DNA of 64,000 nt from Aegilops tauschii subsp. strangulata (Eukaryota; Streptophyta; Magnoliopsida; Poales; Poaceae), in assembly GCF_002575655.3 (NCBI RefSeq), contig NC_053036.3, positions 195,270,788 to 195,334,787 of the forward strand, given 5' to 3'. The number at the start of each line of letters is the position of its first letter. Within the stretch, counting starts at the first letter, position 1. This document shows, one piece after another, positions 1 to 12,200 of this stretch. The notes beneath the pieces are model-generated. The model was given only the letters and a program-made list of their open reading frames with translations. It did not search any database and was not told where the DNA came from. A program made the translations under genes and the position numbers.

Positions 1-1071
1 GTCTAAAACTAATCCCGAAGGTAGATGTAGAGGTAGCGTGCCGACGGCGATCACATCGACTTTGGAACCATTTCCCACGCGCATCGTCACCTCGTCCTTA
101 GCCAAACTTCGCTTAATCCGTAGCCCCTGTTTCGAGTTGCAAATATTAGCAACAGAACCAGTATCAAATACCCAGGTGCTACTGCGAGTATTAGTAAGGT
201 ATACATCAATAACATGTATATCACATATACCTTTGTTAACCTTGCCATCCTTCTTATCCGCCAAATACTTGGGGCAGTTCCGCTTCCAGTGACCAGTCTG
301 CTTACAGTAGAAGCACTCAGTTTCAGGCTTAGGTCCAGACTTGGATTTCTTCTCCTGAACAGCAACTTGCTTGCTATTCTTCTTGAAGTTCCCTTTCTTC
401 TTCCCTTTGCCCTTTTTCTTGAAACTAGTGGTTTTACTGACCATCAACACTTGATGCTCCTTTTTGATTTCTACCTCCGCTGCCTTTAGCATTGCGAAGA
501 GCTCGGGAATCGTCTTGTTCATCCCTTGCATGTTATAGTTCATCACGAAGCTCTTGTAGCTTGGTGGCAGTGATTGAAGAATTCTGTCAATGACGCAATC
601 ATCCGGAAGTTGAACTCCCAGTTGAATTAAGTGATTATTATACCCAGACATTCTGAGTATATGCTCACTGACAGAACTATTCTCTTCCATCTTGTAGCTA
701 TAGAACTTATTGGAGACTTCATATCTCTCAATCCGGGCATTTGCTTGAAATATTAACTTCAACTCCTGGAACATCTCATATGCTCCATGACGTTCAAAAC
801 GTCGTTGAAGTCCCGGTTCTAAGCCGTAAAGCATGGCACACTGAACTATTGAGTAGTCATCAGCTTTGCTTTGCCAGACGTTCATAACTTCTGGTGTAGC
901 TCTTGCAGGAGGCCTGGCACCTAGCGGTGCTTCCAGGACGTAATTCTTCTATGCAGCAATGAGGATAATCCTCAAGTTACGGACCTAGTCCGTGTAATTG
1001 CTACCATCATCTTTCAACTTAGCTTTCTCAAGGAACGCATTAAAATTCAACGGAACAACAGCACGGGCCAT
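1..1071 (-). pseudogene. gag: Copia gag plus start of protease, two nonsense codons, partial
   Basis: The gag polyprotein of the first Copia element starts with ATG at 1071 and reads MARAVVPLNFNAFLEKAKL. It runs in one frame to the window edge except for two TAG codons, at 985-987 (a conserved Trp, NYTD*VRNL) and 949-951 (a Gln position, IAA*KNY). A CCHC zinc knuckle (CFYCKQTGHWKRNC) lies at about 274-315, and a retroviral aspartic protease motif (WVFDTGSVANIC) at about 130-170. Gag forms the cytoplasmic virus-like particle; the protease would process the polyprotein. Both stops fit C-to-T decay at CHG sites. The copy is non-coding as it stands, though otherwise well preserved. Confidence 0.85.
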
Positions 1072-2296
1072 ATATCTACAATTAACATAGACAAGAAAGA
1101 TACTATCAGGTACTAAGTTCATGATAAATTTAAGTTCAATTAATCATATTACTTAAGAACTCCCACTTAGATAGACATCTCTCTAATCATCTAAGTGATT
1201 ACGTGATCCAAAGCAACTAAACCATGTACGATTAACACGTGAGATGGAGTAGTTTCAATGGTGAACATCACTATGTTGATCATATCTACTATATGATTCA
1301 CGCTCGACCTTTCGGTCTCTGTGTTCCGAGGCCATATCTGTATATGCTAGGCTCGTCAAGTTTAACCCGAGTATTCCGCGTGTGCAACTGTTTTGCACCC
1401 GTTGTATTTGAACGTAGAGCCTATCACACCCGATTAACACGTGGTGTCTCAGCACGAAGAACTTTTGCAACGGTGCATACTCAGGGAGAACACTTTTATC
1501 TTGAAATTTTAGTGAGAGATCATCTTATAATGCTACCGTCAATCAAAGCAAGATAAGATGCATAAAGGATTAACATCACATGCAATCAAAATAAGTGATA
1601 TGATATGGCCATCATCATCTTGTGCTTGTGATCTCCATCTCCGAAGCACCATCATGATCACCATCGTCACCGGCTCGACACCTTGATCTCCATCGTAGTA
1701 TCGTTGTTGTCTCGCCAACTTATTGCTTTTACGACTATCGCTACCGTTTAGTGATAAAGTAAAACTATTACATGGCGATTGCATCTCATACAATAAAGCG
1801 ACAACCATATGGCTCCTGCCAGTTGCCGATAACTCGATTACAAAACATGATCATCTCATACAACACATTATATCACATCATGTCTTGACCATATCACATC
1901 ACAGCATGCCCTGCAAAAACAAGTTAGACGTCCTCTACTTTGTTGTTGCAAGTTTTACGTGGCTGCTACGGGCTTAGCAAGAACCGTTCTTACCTACGCA
2001 TCAAAACCACAACGATAGTTTGTCAAGTTGGTGCTGTTTTAACCTTCGCAAGGACCGGGCATAGCCACACTCGGTTCAACTAAAGTGAGAGAGACAGACA
2101 CCCGCCAGTCAGCTTTAAGCAACGAGTGCTCCGAACGGTGAAACCAGTCTCGCGTAAGCGTACGCGTAATGTCGGTCCGGGCCGCTTCATCTCACAATAC
2201 CGCTGAACCAAAGTATGACATGCTGGTAAGCAGTATGACTTATATCGCCCACAACTCACTTGTGTTCTACTCGTGCATAGCATCAACGCATAAAAC
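1072..2296 (-). other. Untranslated leader of the first Copia element
   Basis: This interval lies between the primer binding site and the gag start and has no credible coding frame. A long leader is normal for BARE-1/Angela-type elements. Nothing else is recognised in it. Confidence 0.6.
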
Positions 2297-2312
2297 CTGG
2301 CTCAGATGCCAC
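2297..2312 (-). other. Primer binding site, initiator tRNA-Met type
   Basis: On the minus strand the bases directly after the LTR read TGGCATCTGAGCCAGG, a slightly changed form of the usual TGGTATCAGAGC site that pairs with the 3' end of initiator tRNA-Met to prime minus-strand DNA synthesis. Confidence 0.75.
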
Positions 2313-4053
2313 TGATGGGGAACGTAGTAATTTCAAAAAATTTCCTACGTATACGCAAGATCATGGTGATGCATAGCAACGAGAGGGGAGAGTGTTGTCC
2401 ACGTACCCTCGTAGACCGACAGCGGAAGCGTTATCACAACGCGGTTGATGTAGTCGAACGTCTTCACGATCCGACCGATCAAGTACCGAACGCACGGCAC
2501 CTCCGAAGTTCTACACACGTTCAGCTCGATGACGTCCCTCGAACTCCGATCCAGCCGAGTGTTGAGGGAGAGTTTCGTCAGCACGACGGCGTGGTGACGA
2601 TGATGATGTTCCACCGACGCAGGGCTTCGCCTAAGCTCCGCGACGGTATTATCGAGGTGTAATCTGGTGGAGGGGGGCACCGCACACGGCTAAAATATCG
2701 TATATCAAGTGTGTTCTTAGGTGCCCCCCCTGCCCCCGTATATAAAGGAGCAAGGGGGAGGCCGGCTGCCTATGGGGCGCGCCAAGGAGAGGGGGGGAGT
2801 CCTCCTCCTAGTAGGAGTAGGACTCCCCTTTCCTAGTCCTACTAGGAAAAGTAGGGGGGAAGGAAAGAGAGGGAGAGGGAGAGGGAAAGGGGGCTGCGCC
2901 CCCCTCTCCTAGTCCAACTAGGACTCCTCTGGGAGGGGGCGCACCACCTCCTGGCTGCTGCCCTCTCTCTCCCCTCAAGGCCCACTAAGGCCCAATACTT
3001 CCCCGGGGGGTTCCGGTAACCCTCCGGCACTCCGGTTTAATCCGAAACTTCTCCGGAACACTTCCGGTGTCCGAATATAGTCGTCCAATATATCAATCTT
3101 TACGTCTCGACCATTTCGAGACTCCTCGTCATGTACGTGATCACATCCGGGACTCCGAACAACCTTCGGTACATCAAATCACATAAACTCATAATATAAG
3201 TGTCATCGTAACTTTAAGCGTGCGGACCCTTTGGGTTCGAGAACTATGTAGACATGACCGAGACACCTCTCTGGTCAATAACCAATAGCGGGACCTGGAT
3301 GCCCATATTGGCTCCCACATATTCTACGAAGATCTTTATCGGTCAGACCGCATAACAACATACGTTGTTCCCTTTGTCATCGGTATGTTACTTGCCCGAG
3401 ATTCGATCGTCGGTATCTCGATACCTAGTTCAATCTCGTTATTGGCAAGTCTCTTTACTCGTTCCGTAATACATCATCCCGCAACTAACTCATTAGTCAC
3501 AATGCTTGCAAGGCTTATAGTGATGTGCATTACCGAGTGGGCCCTGAGATACCTCTCCGACAATCGGAGTGACAAATCCTATTCTCGAAATACGCCAACC
3601 CAACAAGTACCTTTGGAGACACCTGTAGAGCACCTTTATAATCACCCAGTTACGTTGTGACGTTTGGTAGCACACAAAGTGTTCCTCTGGTAAACGGGAG
3701 TTGCATAATCTCATAGTCATAGGAACATGTATAAGTCATGAAGAAAGCAATAGCAACATACTAAACGATCGGGTGCTAAGCTAATGTAATGGGTCATGTC
3801 AATCACGTCATTCTCCTAATGAGGTGATCCCGTTAATCAAATGACAACTCATGTCTATGGCTAGGAAACATAACCATCTTTGATTAACGAACTAGTCAAG
3901 TAGAGGTATACTAGTGACACTTTGTTTGTCTATGTATTCACACATGTATTATGTTTCCGGTTAATACAATTCTAGCATGAATAATAAACATTTATCATGA
4001 TATAAGGAAATAAATAATAACTTTATTATTGCCTCTAGGGCATATTTCCTTCA
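2313..4053 (-). repeat. 5' LTR of the first Angela-like Copia element
   Basis: On the minus strand the LTR starts TGAAGGAAATATGCCCTAGA at 4053 and ends ...CGTTCCCCATCA at 2313, about 1741 bp, the size usual for Angela/WIS. A GC-rich tract at about 2700-3010 holds a TATA-like site, and the primer binding site follows directly. Open frames in this GC-rich tract are judged spurious. It is clearly diverged from the two LTRs at 6121 and 13080, so this is a separate, different copy. Confidence 0.88.
2738..2746 (-). promoter_or_regulatory. TATA box of the LTR promoter
   Basis: The minus strand reads TTTATATAC in a GC-rich setting, at the same place in the LTR as the TATATATA at 7451 of the second copy. 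It would drive the genomic transcript of this element. Confidence 0.5.
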
Positions 4054-4055
4054 GC

Positions 4056-4803
4056 TTCCACCAAAGAATAGGCCGGTCCATCGCCGTGATGTGGTGGTGA
4101 TGCAGGAGGTGACAACGCCTTGGTGCGAGCGACCTCCTCCGGGGTATCCGTTGCCCCTGTACGCTTGAGCCGAGGGCTCAGGAGGAAGAGGCGGCGAGCG
4201 GCGCCGTGCGCGCCGCGGCCACGATCGCCGCACCGCGGTGGCACGCATCGCCACCCCCTGAGTCCACGCCGCGGATTCCTCGCCCGAACTTGTGCTGTTG
4301 GCGGCGATGCCTCCAAGCACTTGGACCCGCTTCCCTTCCTTCTTCTCCGCCGAGATGCCGTCGAGGGGGCCCCTCAAGCTTTGGCTGTAGCACGCCGATT
4401 GCGACACACCGGCGACTGGAGCGGAAGTTCAAGCCGTCTCCCCGGGCAAGATCTTCATGACCCGAGGCTAGCGCGAGGTCGCTCGAGTGTGCCGTGCGGA
4501 AGGCGCCCTCGCGATCCACTTCGAGTACGACGATGCCCCGATGTTGTCATTCAAGGTCTTTGACGCGGAAGGCCGCCGCCTCGAGTTCTGACCAAGAAGG
4601 GGCCGTCAGGACGGCACCGCAGAAGGGGCAGGGCCTGCCGTCCGCGCCGCCAGCAGCTCCTCCGGGAGCGGCAGTGACGCATGGGTGTCCAGCGATTCTC
4701 CCGAGCTCTACGAGACTCCGGAGACGAGCGACGACAGCTACCTGCCCCCCAGCTCTCGCCGCGCCAGGAGCAAGGCCGTAGCGTCGGGCTGTCGCCGCCG
4801 CTG
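4056..4803 (+). pseudogene. Antisense B3-like DNA-binding ORF in element A, decayed
   Basis: This frame runs opposite to the element. An Arg-rich stretch (RRRARRGHDRR) is followed, after a TGA at 4259-4261, by SSPELVLLAAMPPSTW, then GPLKLWL*HADC, then FMTRG*REVARVCRAEGAL and IHFEYDDAPMLSFKVFDAEG, with a stop at 4589. The order (a hydrophobic strand, a W-containing loop, a GW-x-F/V motif, then an F-x-Y-D strand and a final F-x-V-x-V/F-F strand) is that of the plant B3 DNA-binding fold. Two stops are TAG, at 4388 (Gln, as shown by the B copy) and 4469 (Trp of GW). The frame stays open after 4591 through a Ser-rich, acidic tail to 4803. The homologue in element B lies at 20747-21556. Function in the element is unknown; B3 assignment is by pattern, not by search. 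Confidence 0.6.
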
Positions 4804-6120
4804 ATCTAGATGAGGTTGGCGCCAGCCTCCTGTGGCCCACTGTTGATCATGGCGTCGTCCACTGGGCGCGTGTAGATAGGGCTCCTAGAAGTTCTTTTCT
4901 TTTTTTCCCTAAAAGGGTCTGCAATGTCCATTGTTGATATTATCCTTGTTATGAAATTGTGCGTGTGCGTGTGCCATTCTGGCTAGGTTTCCCCTTTCGA
5001 ACCTCGCGACGGCTTGGTGCTCTACGCTGACAGGTCCCGGTCCCCAGGCAGGCTTCAGCTGTCGCTGGTATGCCAGGTCACGATGCCGTGGTCAAGGCCA
5101 GGAGGTGAGCGGCACGAGGTCCAGTAAGAGCCCCTTTGTCGCGATGCTCAGGAGGTCCCCTTTAGTGTGCAAGCGACCGCCGAGAGGTAGGAAAGGGGGA
5201 CTACGTTGCCGTAATGGGGCGACACAAATGAGAATCCTATGCCGCAGCGATTGGTTGACCCGGGCATGAGACTTATCTTGGTAGTCCCGGGTCGGTCCTT
5301 CACGGGGCGCCAGATTCGTGCGTAGGTGGTTGTAGCATAGCCAGGTCCAGCCCTTACGAACCTCCTCCTCTTCCCACGCTCTCCTTCGTGGTCTACATCC
5401 TCAGGAGCTCAGTCGCCGCTGGTATGCCAGGTCGCGATGCCATGGTCAAGGCCAGGGGGTGAGGGCTGGAGAGCCAGTAAGAGCTCCTGAGTCACGATGC
5501 TCAGGAGCCCCCCTTTTAACACGCAAGTGGATTACATGGGAGAAGAGGGAGCCCGTGGTGCCGCCTGCTGTGGTCCTCAGGACGTTCCTGCAAGTCAGCA
5601 CGAGGAAGGGCGCAGATTGCCGTTATGATAGCCGGGTGGCCACTGGTCACTCTGCAAGAGAACGAAGGCACTGAGGGCCTAGTGAGGTGACGCACGCGGG
5701 GCGTGCCACGGGCCAGAGCTTGACCGCTCAGATTTGTCGACGTTGCATGGATGGACCCATGCACATGCGCCGTGCTGGTGTGAGCAGCTCCCGTGGTGGG
5801 TGACAATCAAGCAGGTGATAGTCATAGATAGATTAAGCATGGAAGCAAACTGGCTTAAGTAAATGCAGGGAAGATACACGCCACTGGGTCAGGTCCGAGC
5901 GGCTTGGGGATGACGCAGCCCGAGGGGCACCCCCAGCAAGGTAAGCTAAAGACATAAAAAGGGATACATGCCACAGGGACAGACCCACGCGGACTGGGAA
6001 TGATGCAGCCCTGAGGGTGCTCCCAGCTAAATAAACTTGGAAAATGTCACCTGGTTCTGTTGATGAAGGAATGTTGGGGCAGCTGAAGGTACGCGGCGAA
6101 GGGGTTGCTCCTCATGAGCC
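4804..6120. repeat. Non-coding 3' region of element A with two sets of direct repeats
   Basis: No coding frame is supported. The first pair has the core GGTATGCCAGGTC(A/G)CGATGCC at about 5070 and 5420, spaced about 350 bp and followed in both cases by related text around CAGTAAGAGC(C/T)CC. A second pair of about 75-90 bp units lies at about 5873-5950 and 5960-6040 (GATACA(C/T)GCCAC...GATG(A/C)(C/A)GCAGCCC). Repeats between pol and the 3' LTR are common in Tat-lineage Gypsy elements. The AT-rich stretch at 4880-4990 resembles a 3' untranslated region of the antisense frame. Confidence 0.6.
6116..6120. repeat. Target site duplication GAGCC, left copy
   Basis: GAGCC directly precedes the 5' LTR; the matching copy follows the 3' LTR at 14866-14870. 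Five bp is the usual duplication made by LTR retrotransposon integrase. Confidence 0.95.
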
Positions 6121-7902
6121 TGTTAGAAATATGCCCTAGAGGCAATAATAAATTGGTTAATAATATATTTCCTTGTTCATGATAATCGTTTATTATCCAT
6201 GCTAAAATTGTATTGATAGGAAACTCAGATCCATGTGTGGATACATAGACAACACCATGTCCCTAGTAAGCCTCTAGTTGACTAGCTCGTTGATCAATAG
6301 ATGGTTACGGTTTCCTGACCATGGACATTGGATGTCGTTGATAACGGGATCACATCATTAGGAGAATGATGTGATGGACAAGACCCAATCCTAAGCCTAG
6401 CACAAGATCGTGTAGTTCGTTTGCTCAGAGCTTTTCTAATGTCAAGTATCATTCCTTAGACCATGAGATTGTGCAACTCCCGGATACCGTAGGAATGCTT
6501 TGGGTGTACCAAACGTCACAACGTAACTGGGTGGCTATAAAGGTGCACTACAGGTATCTCCGAAAGTGTCTGTTGGGTTGGCACGAATCGAGACTGGGAT
6601 TTGTCACTCCGTGTAAACGGAGAGGTATCTCTGGGCCCACTCGGTAGGACATCATCATAATGTGCACAATGTGACCAAGGAGTTGATCACGGGATGATGT
6701 GAGTTACGGAACGAGTAAAGAGACTTGCCTCTAACGAGATTGAACAAGGTATCGGGATACTGACGATCGAATCTCGGGCAAGTAACATACCGATTGACAA
6801 AGGGAATTGAATACGAGATTGATTGAATCCCCGACATCGTGGTTCATCCGATGAGATCATCGTGGAACATGTGGGAGCCAACATGGGTATCCAGATCCCA
6901 CTGTTGGTTATTGGCCGGAGAACGTCTCGGTCATGTCTTCATGGTTCCCGAACCCGTAGGGTCTACACACTTAAGGTTCGATGACGCTAGGGTTATAGGG
7001 AATAGATATACGTGGTTACCGAATGTTGTTCGGAGTCCCGGATGAGATCCCTGATGTCACAAGGAGTTCCGGAATGGTCCGGAGGTAAAGATTTATATAT
7101 GGGAAGTCCTGTTTTGGTCACCAGAAAAGTTTCGGGTGCTATCGGTAACGTACCGGGACCACCGGGAGGGTCCCGGGGGTCCACCAGGTGGGGCCACCGG
7201 CCCCAGAGGGCTGCATGGGCCAAGTGTGGGAAGGTACCAGCCCCTAGGAGGGCTGGTGCGCCTACCACAAGGGGCCCAAGGCGCAGGGAAGGGGGAAGGG
7301 GGGAAACCCTAGGCTCAGATGGGCCTAAGGCCCATCTAGTGGGGCGCCCCCCCTCTCTCCCCCCCTTGGCCGCCCCCCAAGTCCCATCTAGGGCTGGCCG
7401 CACCCCTTGGGGGGGAACCCTAGATGGGGGCGCAGCCCCTCCCCCTCCCCTATATATAGTGGGGGTTTTGGGGCTGCCATACACACGAGAACATCTCTCT
7501 CTTGGCGCAGCCCTACCCCTCTCCCTCCTCGTCTCTCGCAGTGCTTGGCGAAGCCCTGCAGGAGTGCCACGCTCCTACATCACCACCATGCCATTGTGCT
7601 GCTGCTGGACGGAGTCTTCCCCAACCTCTCCCTCTCTCCTTGCTCGATCAAGGCGTGGGAGACATCACCGGGCTGCACGTGTGTTGAACGCGGAGGCGCC
7701 GTGGTTCGGCGCTTAGATTGGAATCAACCGTGATCTGAATCGCTACGAGTACGACTCCTTCATCCACGTTCTTGCAATGCTTCCGCTTAGCGATCTACAA
7801 TGGTATGTAGATGCACTCCCCTTCCCCTCGGTGCTAGATTACTCCATAGATTGATCTTGGTGATTCGTAGAAAATTTTGAATTTCTGCTACGTTCCCCAA
7901 CA
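6121..7902 (+). repeat. 5' LTR of the complete Angela-like element
   Basis: It starts TGTTAGAAATATGCCCTAGA and ends TACGTTCCCCAACA, 1782 bp. Long open frames at about 7012-7733 come from the GC-rich tract before the TATA box and also occur in the 3' LTR; they are not treated as genes. Confidence 0.95.
7451..7458 (+). promoter_or_regulatory. TATA box of the 5' LTR
   Basis: TATATATA follows a C-rich tract, and GGGGGTTTTGGGG follows it. The spacing puts a transcript start near 7485. The same site is at 14412-14419 in the 3' LTR. Confidence 0.65.
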
Positions 7903-7920
7903 GTGGTATCAGAGCTAGGT
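7903..7920 (+). other. Primer binding site, initiator tRNA-Met type
   Basis: GTGGTATCAGAGCTAGGT follows the LTR directly; TGGTATCAGAGC is the exact plant initiator tRNA-Met site. It primes minus-strand synthesis. Confidence 0.92.
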
Positions 7921-9219
7921 TTATGCGTAGTTTCTATGCACGACTAGAACACAAAGTAGTTGTGGGCGTCGATTTTGTCAATTTACTTGCCGTTACTAGT
8001 CTTATCTTGATTCGGCGGCATCGTGGGATGAAGTGGCCCGGACCGACCTTACACGTACACTTACGTGAGACAGGTTCCACCGACTGACATGCACTAGTTG
8101 CATAAGGTGGCTAGCGGGTGTCTGTCTCTCCCACTTTAGTCGGATCGGATTCGATGGAAAGGGTCGTTATGAAGGGTAAATAGAAATTGGCATATCACGT
8201 TGTGGCTTTTGCGTAGGTAAGAAACGTTTTTGCTAGAATCCCATAGCAGCCACGTAAAACATGCAACAACAATTAGAGGACGTCTAACTTGTTTTTGCAG
8301 GGTATGCTATGTGATGTGATATGGCCAAAAGGATGTGATGAATGATATATGTGATGTATGAGATTGATCATGTTCTTGTAACAGGAATCACGACTTGTAT
8401 GTCGATGAGTATGACAACCGGCAGGAGCCATAGGAGTTGTCTTAATTTATTGTATGACCTGCGTGTCAATGAAAAACGCCATGTAATTACTTTACTTTAT
8501 TGCTAAACGTTAGCCATAGTAGTAGAAGTAATAGTTGGCGAGACAACTTCATGAAGACACAATGATGGAGATCATGGTGTCATGCCGGTGACGAAGGTGA
8601 TCATGCCGCGCCTCGAAGATGGAGATCAAAGGCGCAAGATGATATTGGCCATATCATGTCACTTTATGATTTGCATGTGATGTTTGTCATGTTTACATCT
8701 TATTTGCTTAGAACGACGGTAGCATAAATAAGATGATCCCTCACTAAAATTTCAAGAGACGTGTTCCCCCTAACTGTGCACCGTTGCGAAGGTTCATTGT
8801 TTCGAAGCACCACGTGATGATCGGGTGTGATAGATTCTAACGTTCGAATACAATGGGTGTTGACGAGCCTAGCATGTACAGATATGGCCTCGGAACACAT
8901 GCAAAACACTTAGGTTGACTTGACGAGCCTAGCATGTACAGACATAGCCTCGGAACACAAGAGATCGAAAGGTCGAACATGAGCCGTATAGTAGATGCGA
9001 TCAACATGGAGATGTTCACCGATGATGACTAGTCCGTCTCACATGATGATCGGACACGGCCTAGTTTGACTCGGATCATGTATCACTTAGATGACTAGAG
9101 GGATGTCTATCTGAGTGGGAGTTCATTAAATAATCAGATGAACTTAATTATCATGAACATAGTCAAAAGGTCTTTGCAGATTATGTCATAGCTTACGCTT
9201 TAGTTCTACTGTTTAAGAT
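7921..9219 (+). other. Leader of the complete Angela-like element
   Basis: No coding frame is supported. A stretch around AGCCTAGCATGTACAGA (about 8869 and 8929) is directly repeated at about 60 bp spacing (GACGAGCCTAGCATGTACAG twice). Otherwise I see nothing but leader sequence. Confidence 0.55.
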
Positions 9220-12200
9220 ATGTTCCTAGAGAAAATTTAGTTGAAAGTTGATAGTAGCAATTATGCGGACTGGGTCCGTAAACTGAGGATTTTCCTCATT
9301 GCTGCACAGAAGGCTTATGTCCTTAATGCACCGCTCGGTGTGCTGAACCTCGAGCGTCGTCTGTAGATGTTACAGAACATCTGACATACACGTTTTGATG
9401 ACTACGTGATAGTTCAGTGTGTGATGCTAACGGTTTAAAATTGTGGCGACAAGACGGTTTTGAAACATCGCAGAACATATGAGATGTTCCAAAGACTGAA
9501 ATTGGGATTTCAGACTAGTGCCCATGTCAAGAGGTATGAGACCCCTGACAAGTTTCTTAAGCCTGCAAACTAAGGAGAAAATCTCAATCGTTGAGCATGT
9601 GCTCAGATTGTCTGAATACCACAATCGCTTGAATCGAGTGGGAGTTAACCTTCCAGATGAGATAGTGATGGTTCTCCATAGTCACTGCCACCAGGCTATT
9701 AGAGCTTCATGATGAACTATAACATATCAGGGATAGACATGATGATCCTTGAGCAACTCGCGATATTTGACACCGCGAAAGTAGAAATCAAGAAGGAGCA
9801 TCAATTGTTGATGGTTAGTAAAACCACTAGTTTCTAGAAGGGCAAGGGCAAAAGGGATACTTCATGAAACAGCAAATCATTTGCTGCTCTAGTGAAGAAT
9901 CCCAAGGTTGAACCCAAACCCGAGACTAAGTGCTTCTGTAATGAGGGGAACGGTCACTGAAGCAGAACTACCCTAGATACTTGGTAGATGAGAAGGCAGG
10001 CAAGGTCGATAGAAGTATATTGGATATACATTATATGAATGTGTACTTTACTAGTACTCCTAGCAGCACTAGGGTATTAGATACCGGTTCAGTTGCTAAG
10101 TGTTAGTAACTCGAAATAAAAGCTGCGGAATAAACGGAGACTAGCTAAAGGTGAGATGACGATATGTGTTGGAAGTGTTTCCAAGGTTGATGTGATCAAG
10201 CATCGCATGCTCCCTCTACCATCGAGATTGGTGTTAAACCTAAATAATTGTTATTTGGTGTTTGCGTTGAGCATAAACATGATTGGATTATGTTTATCAC
10301 AATACGGTTATTCATTTAGGAAGAATAATGGTTACTCTTTTTATTTGAATAATACCTTCAATGGTCTTGCACCTAAAATAAATGGTTTATTGAATCTCGA
10401 TCGTAGTGATACACATGTTCATGCCAAAAGATATAAGATAGTAATGATAGTACCACATACTTGTGGCACTGCTATTTGAGTCATATTGGGATAAAACGCA
10501 TGAAGAAACTTCATGTTGATGGATCTTTGAACTCACTCATTTTTTGAAAAGATTGAGACATGCGAACCATGTCTATTGGTATATATGCATGAAGAAACTC
10601 CATGCAGATGGATCGTTTGGACTCACTTGATTTTGAATCACTTGAGACATGCAAATCATACCACATGGGCAAGATGACTGAAAGGCCTCGTTTTCAGTAA
10701 GATGGAACAAGAGAGCAACTTGTTGGAAGTACTACATTTGATGTGTGCAGTCCAATGAGTGCTGAGGCACGCAGTGGATATCGATATGTTCTTACTTCAC
10801 AGATGATTTGAGTAGATGCTGAGTGTATTTACTTGATGAAACACAAGTCTGAATTATTGAAAGGTTCAAGTAATTTCAGAGTGAAGTTGAAGATCATCGT
10901 GACAAGAGGATAAAATGTCTGTGATATAATCATAGAGATGAGTATCTGAGTTACGAGTTTGGCACACAATTAAGACATTGTGGAAAGTGTTTCACAATTA
11001 ATACCGCCTAGAACACCACAGTGTGATGGTGTGTCCGAACATCATAACTGCACCCTATTGGATATGGTGCATACCATGATGTCTCTTTACCACTATCATT
11101 TATGGGTTAGGCATTAGAGACAACCGCATTCACTTTAAATAGGGCACCACGCAATTCCATTGAGACGACACCGTTTAGAGAAACCTAAGTTGTCGTTTCT
11201 TAAAAGTTTGGGGCTGCGATGCTTATGTGAAAAAGTTTCAGGCTGATAAGCTCGAACCCAAAGCGGATAAATGCATCTTCATAGAATACCCAAAACAGTT
11301 GGATATACCTCCTATTTCAGATCTGGAAGCAAAAGTAATTGCTTCTAGAAACGAGTCCTTTCTCGAGGAAAAGTTCTCTCAAAAGAATTGAGTGGGAGGA
11401 TGGTGGAGACTTGATGAGGTTATTGAACCATAACATCAACTAGTGTGTAGCAAGGCACAGGAAGTTGTTCCTGTGGCACCTACACCAATTGAAGTGGAAG
11501 CTTATGATATGATCATGAAACTTCGGATCAAGTCACTACCAAACCTCGTAGGTCGATAAGGATGCGTGCTACTTCAGAGAAGTACGTGATCCTGTCTTGG
11601 AAGGCATGTTGCTAGACAACAATGAACCTACGAGCTATGGAGAAGCGATGGTGGGCCCGGATTCTGACGAATGGCTCGAGGCCATGAAATCCGAGAGAGG
11701 ATCCATGTATAAAAGCAAAGTATAGACTTTGGAAGAAATACTTGATGGTCGTAAGGCTGTTGGGTGAAGATGGATTTTAAAAGGAAGACAGACAATAATG
11801 GTAAGTGTCACCATTAAGAAAGCTCGACTTGTCGTTAAGATGTTTTCCGACAAGTTCAAGGAGTTGACTACGATGAGATTTTCTCACTCGTAGCGATGCT
11901 AAGAGTCTGTTGGAATTATATTAGCAGTTACTGCATTATTTATGAAATCTTGCAGATAGGATGTCCAAACATTATTTCCTCGACGATTTTCTTGAGGAAA
12001 GGTTGTATGTGATACAACCAGAAGGTTTTGTCAATCCTGAAAGATGCTAACAAGTATGCAATGCTCCAGCAATCCTTCTAAGGACTTGAGTAAGCATCTC
12101 GGAGTTGGAATGTACGCTTTGATGAGATGATCAAAGATTTTGGGTTTATACAATGTTTATGAGAAACTTGTATTTCCAAAGAAGTGAGTGGGGGCACTAT

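Larger units (their letters stand above)
1..4053 (-). mobile_element. Angela/WIS/BARE-1-like Copia retrotransposon, 5' part
   Basis: This is the 5' end of a Ty1/Copia element reading leftward and leaving the window at position 1. It shows the family's usual order: an LTR of about 1.74 kb, a primer binding site, an untranslated leader of about 1.2 kb, then gag running into the protease. The outer LTR edge carries the Angela/WIS-type terminus (ATATGCCCTAGAGGCAATAA on the minus strand). It abuts Gypsy element A at 4053/4054, so it probably inserted into A; its other end and target duplication lie outside. The family name is from recognition only. Confidence 0.88.
4054..6120 (-). mobile_element. 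Gypsy element A (Tat-like), 3' internal part
   Basis: This is the left half of Gypsy element A, which continues at 14866. The two halves are separated by a complete Copia element whose GAGCC duplication ends this part. Reading with A, it is the region between the remnant of pol and the lost 3' LTR. It contains direct repeats and, on the opposite strand, a B3-like reading frame. No integrase or RNase H is present, so A had lost most of pol. The left limit is the insertion of the first Copia element. Confidence 0.75.

Noticed and set aside
2721..3030. Frames in the purine/pyrimidine-rich tract of the first Angela LTR
   Set aside because: Low-complexity LTR sequence next to the TATA box, not conserved as protein.
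7012..7733. Open frames of up to 234 codons near the LTR TATA box (also at 13972-14650)
   Set aside because: They lie in the GC-rich part of the Angela LTR, recur in both LTRs with frame differences, and have no recognisable domain.
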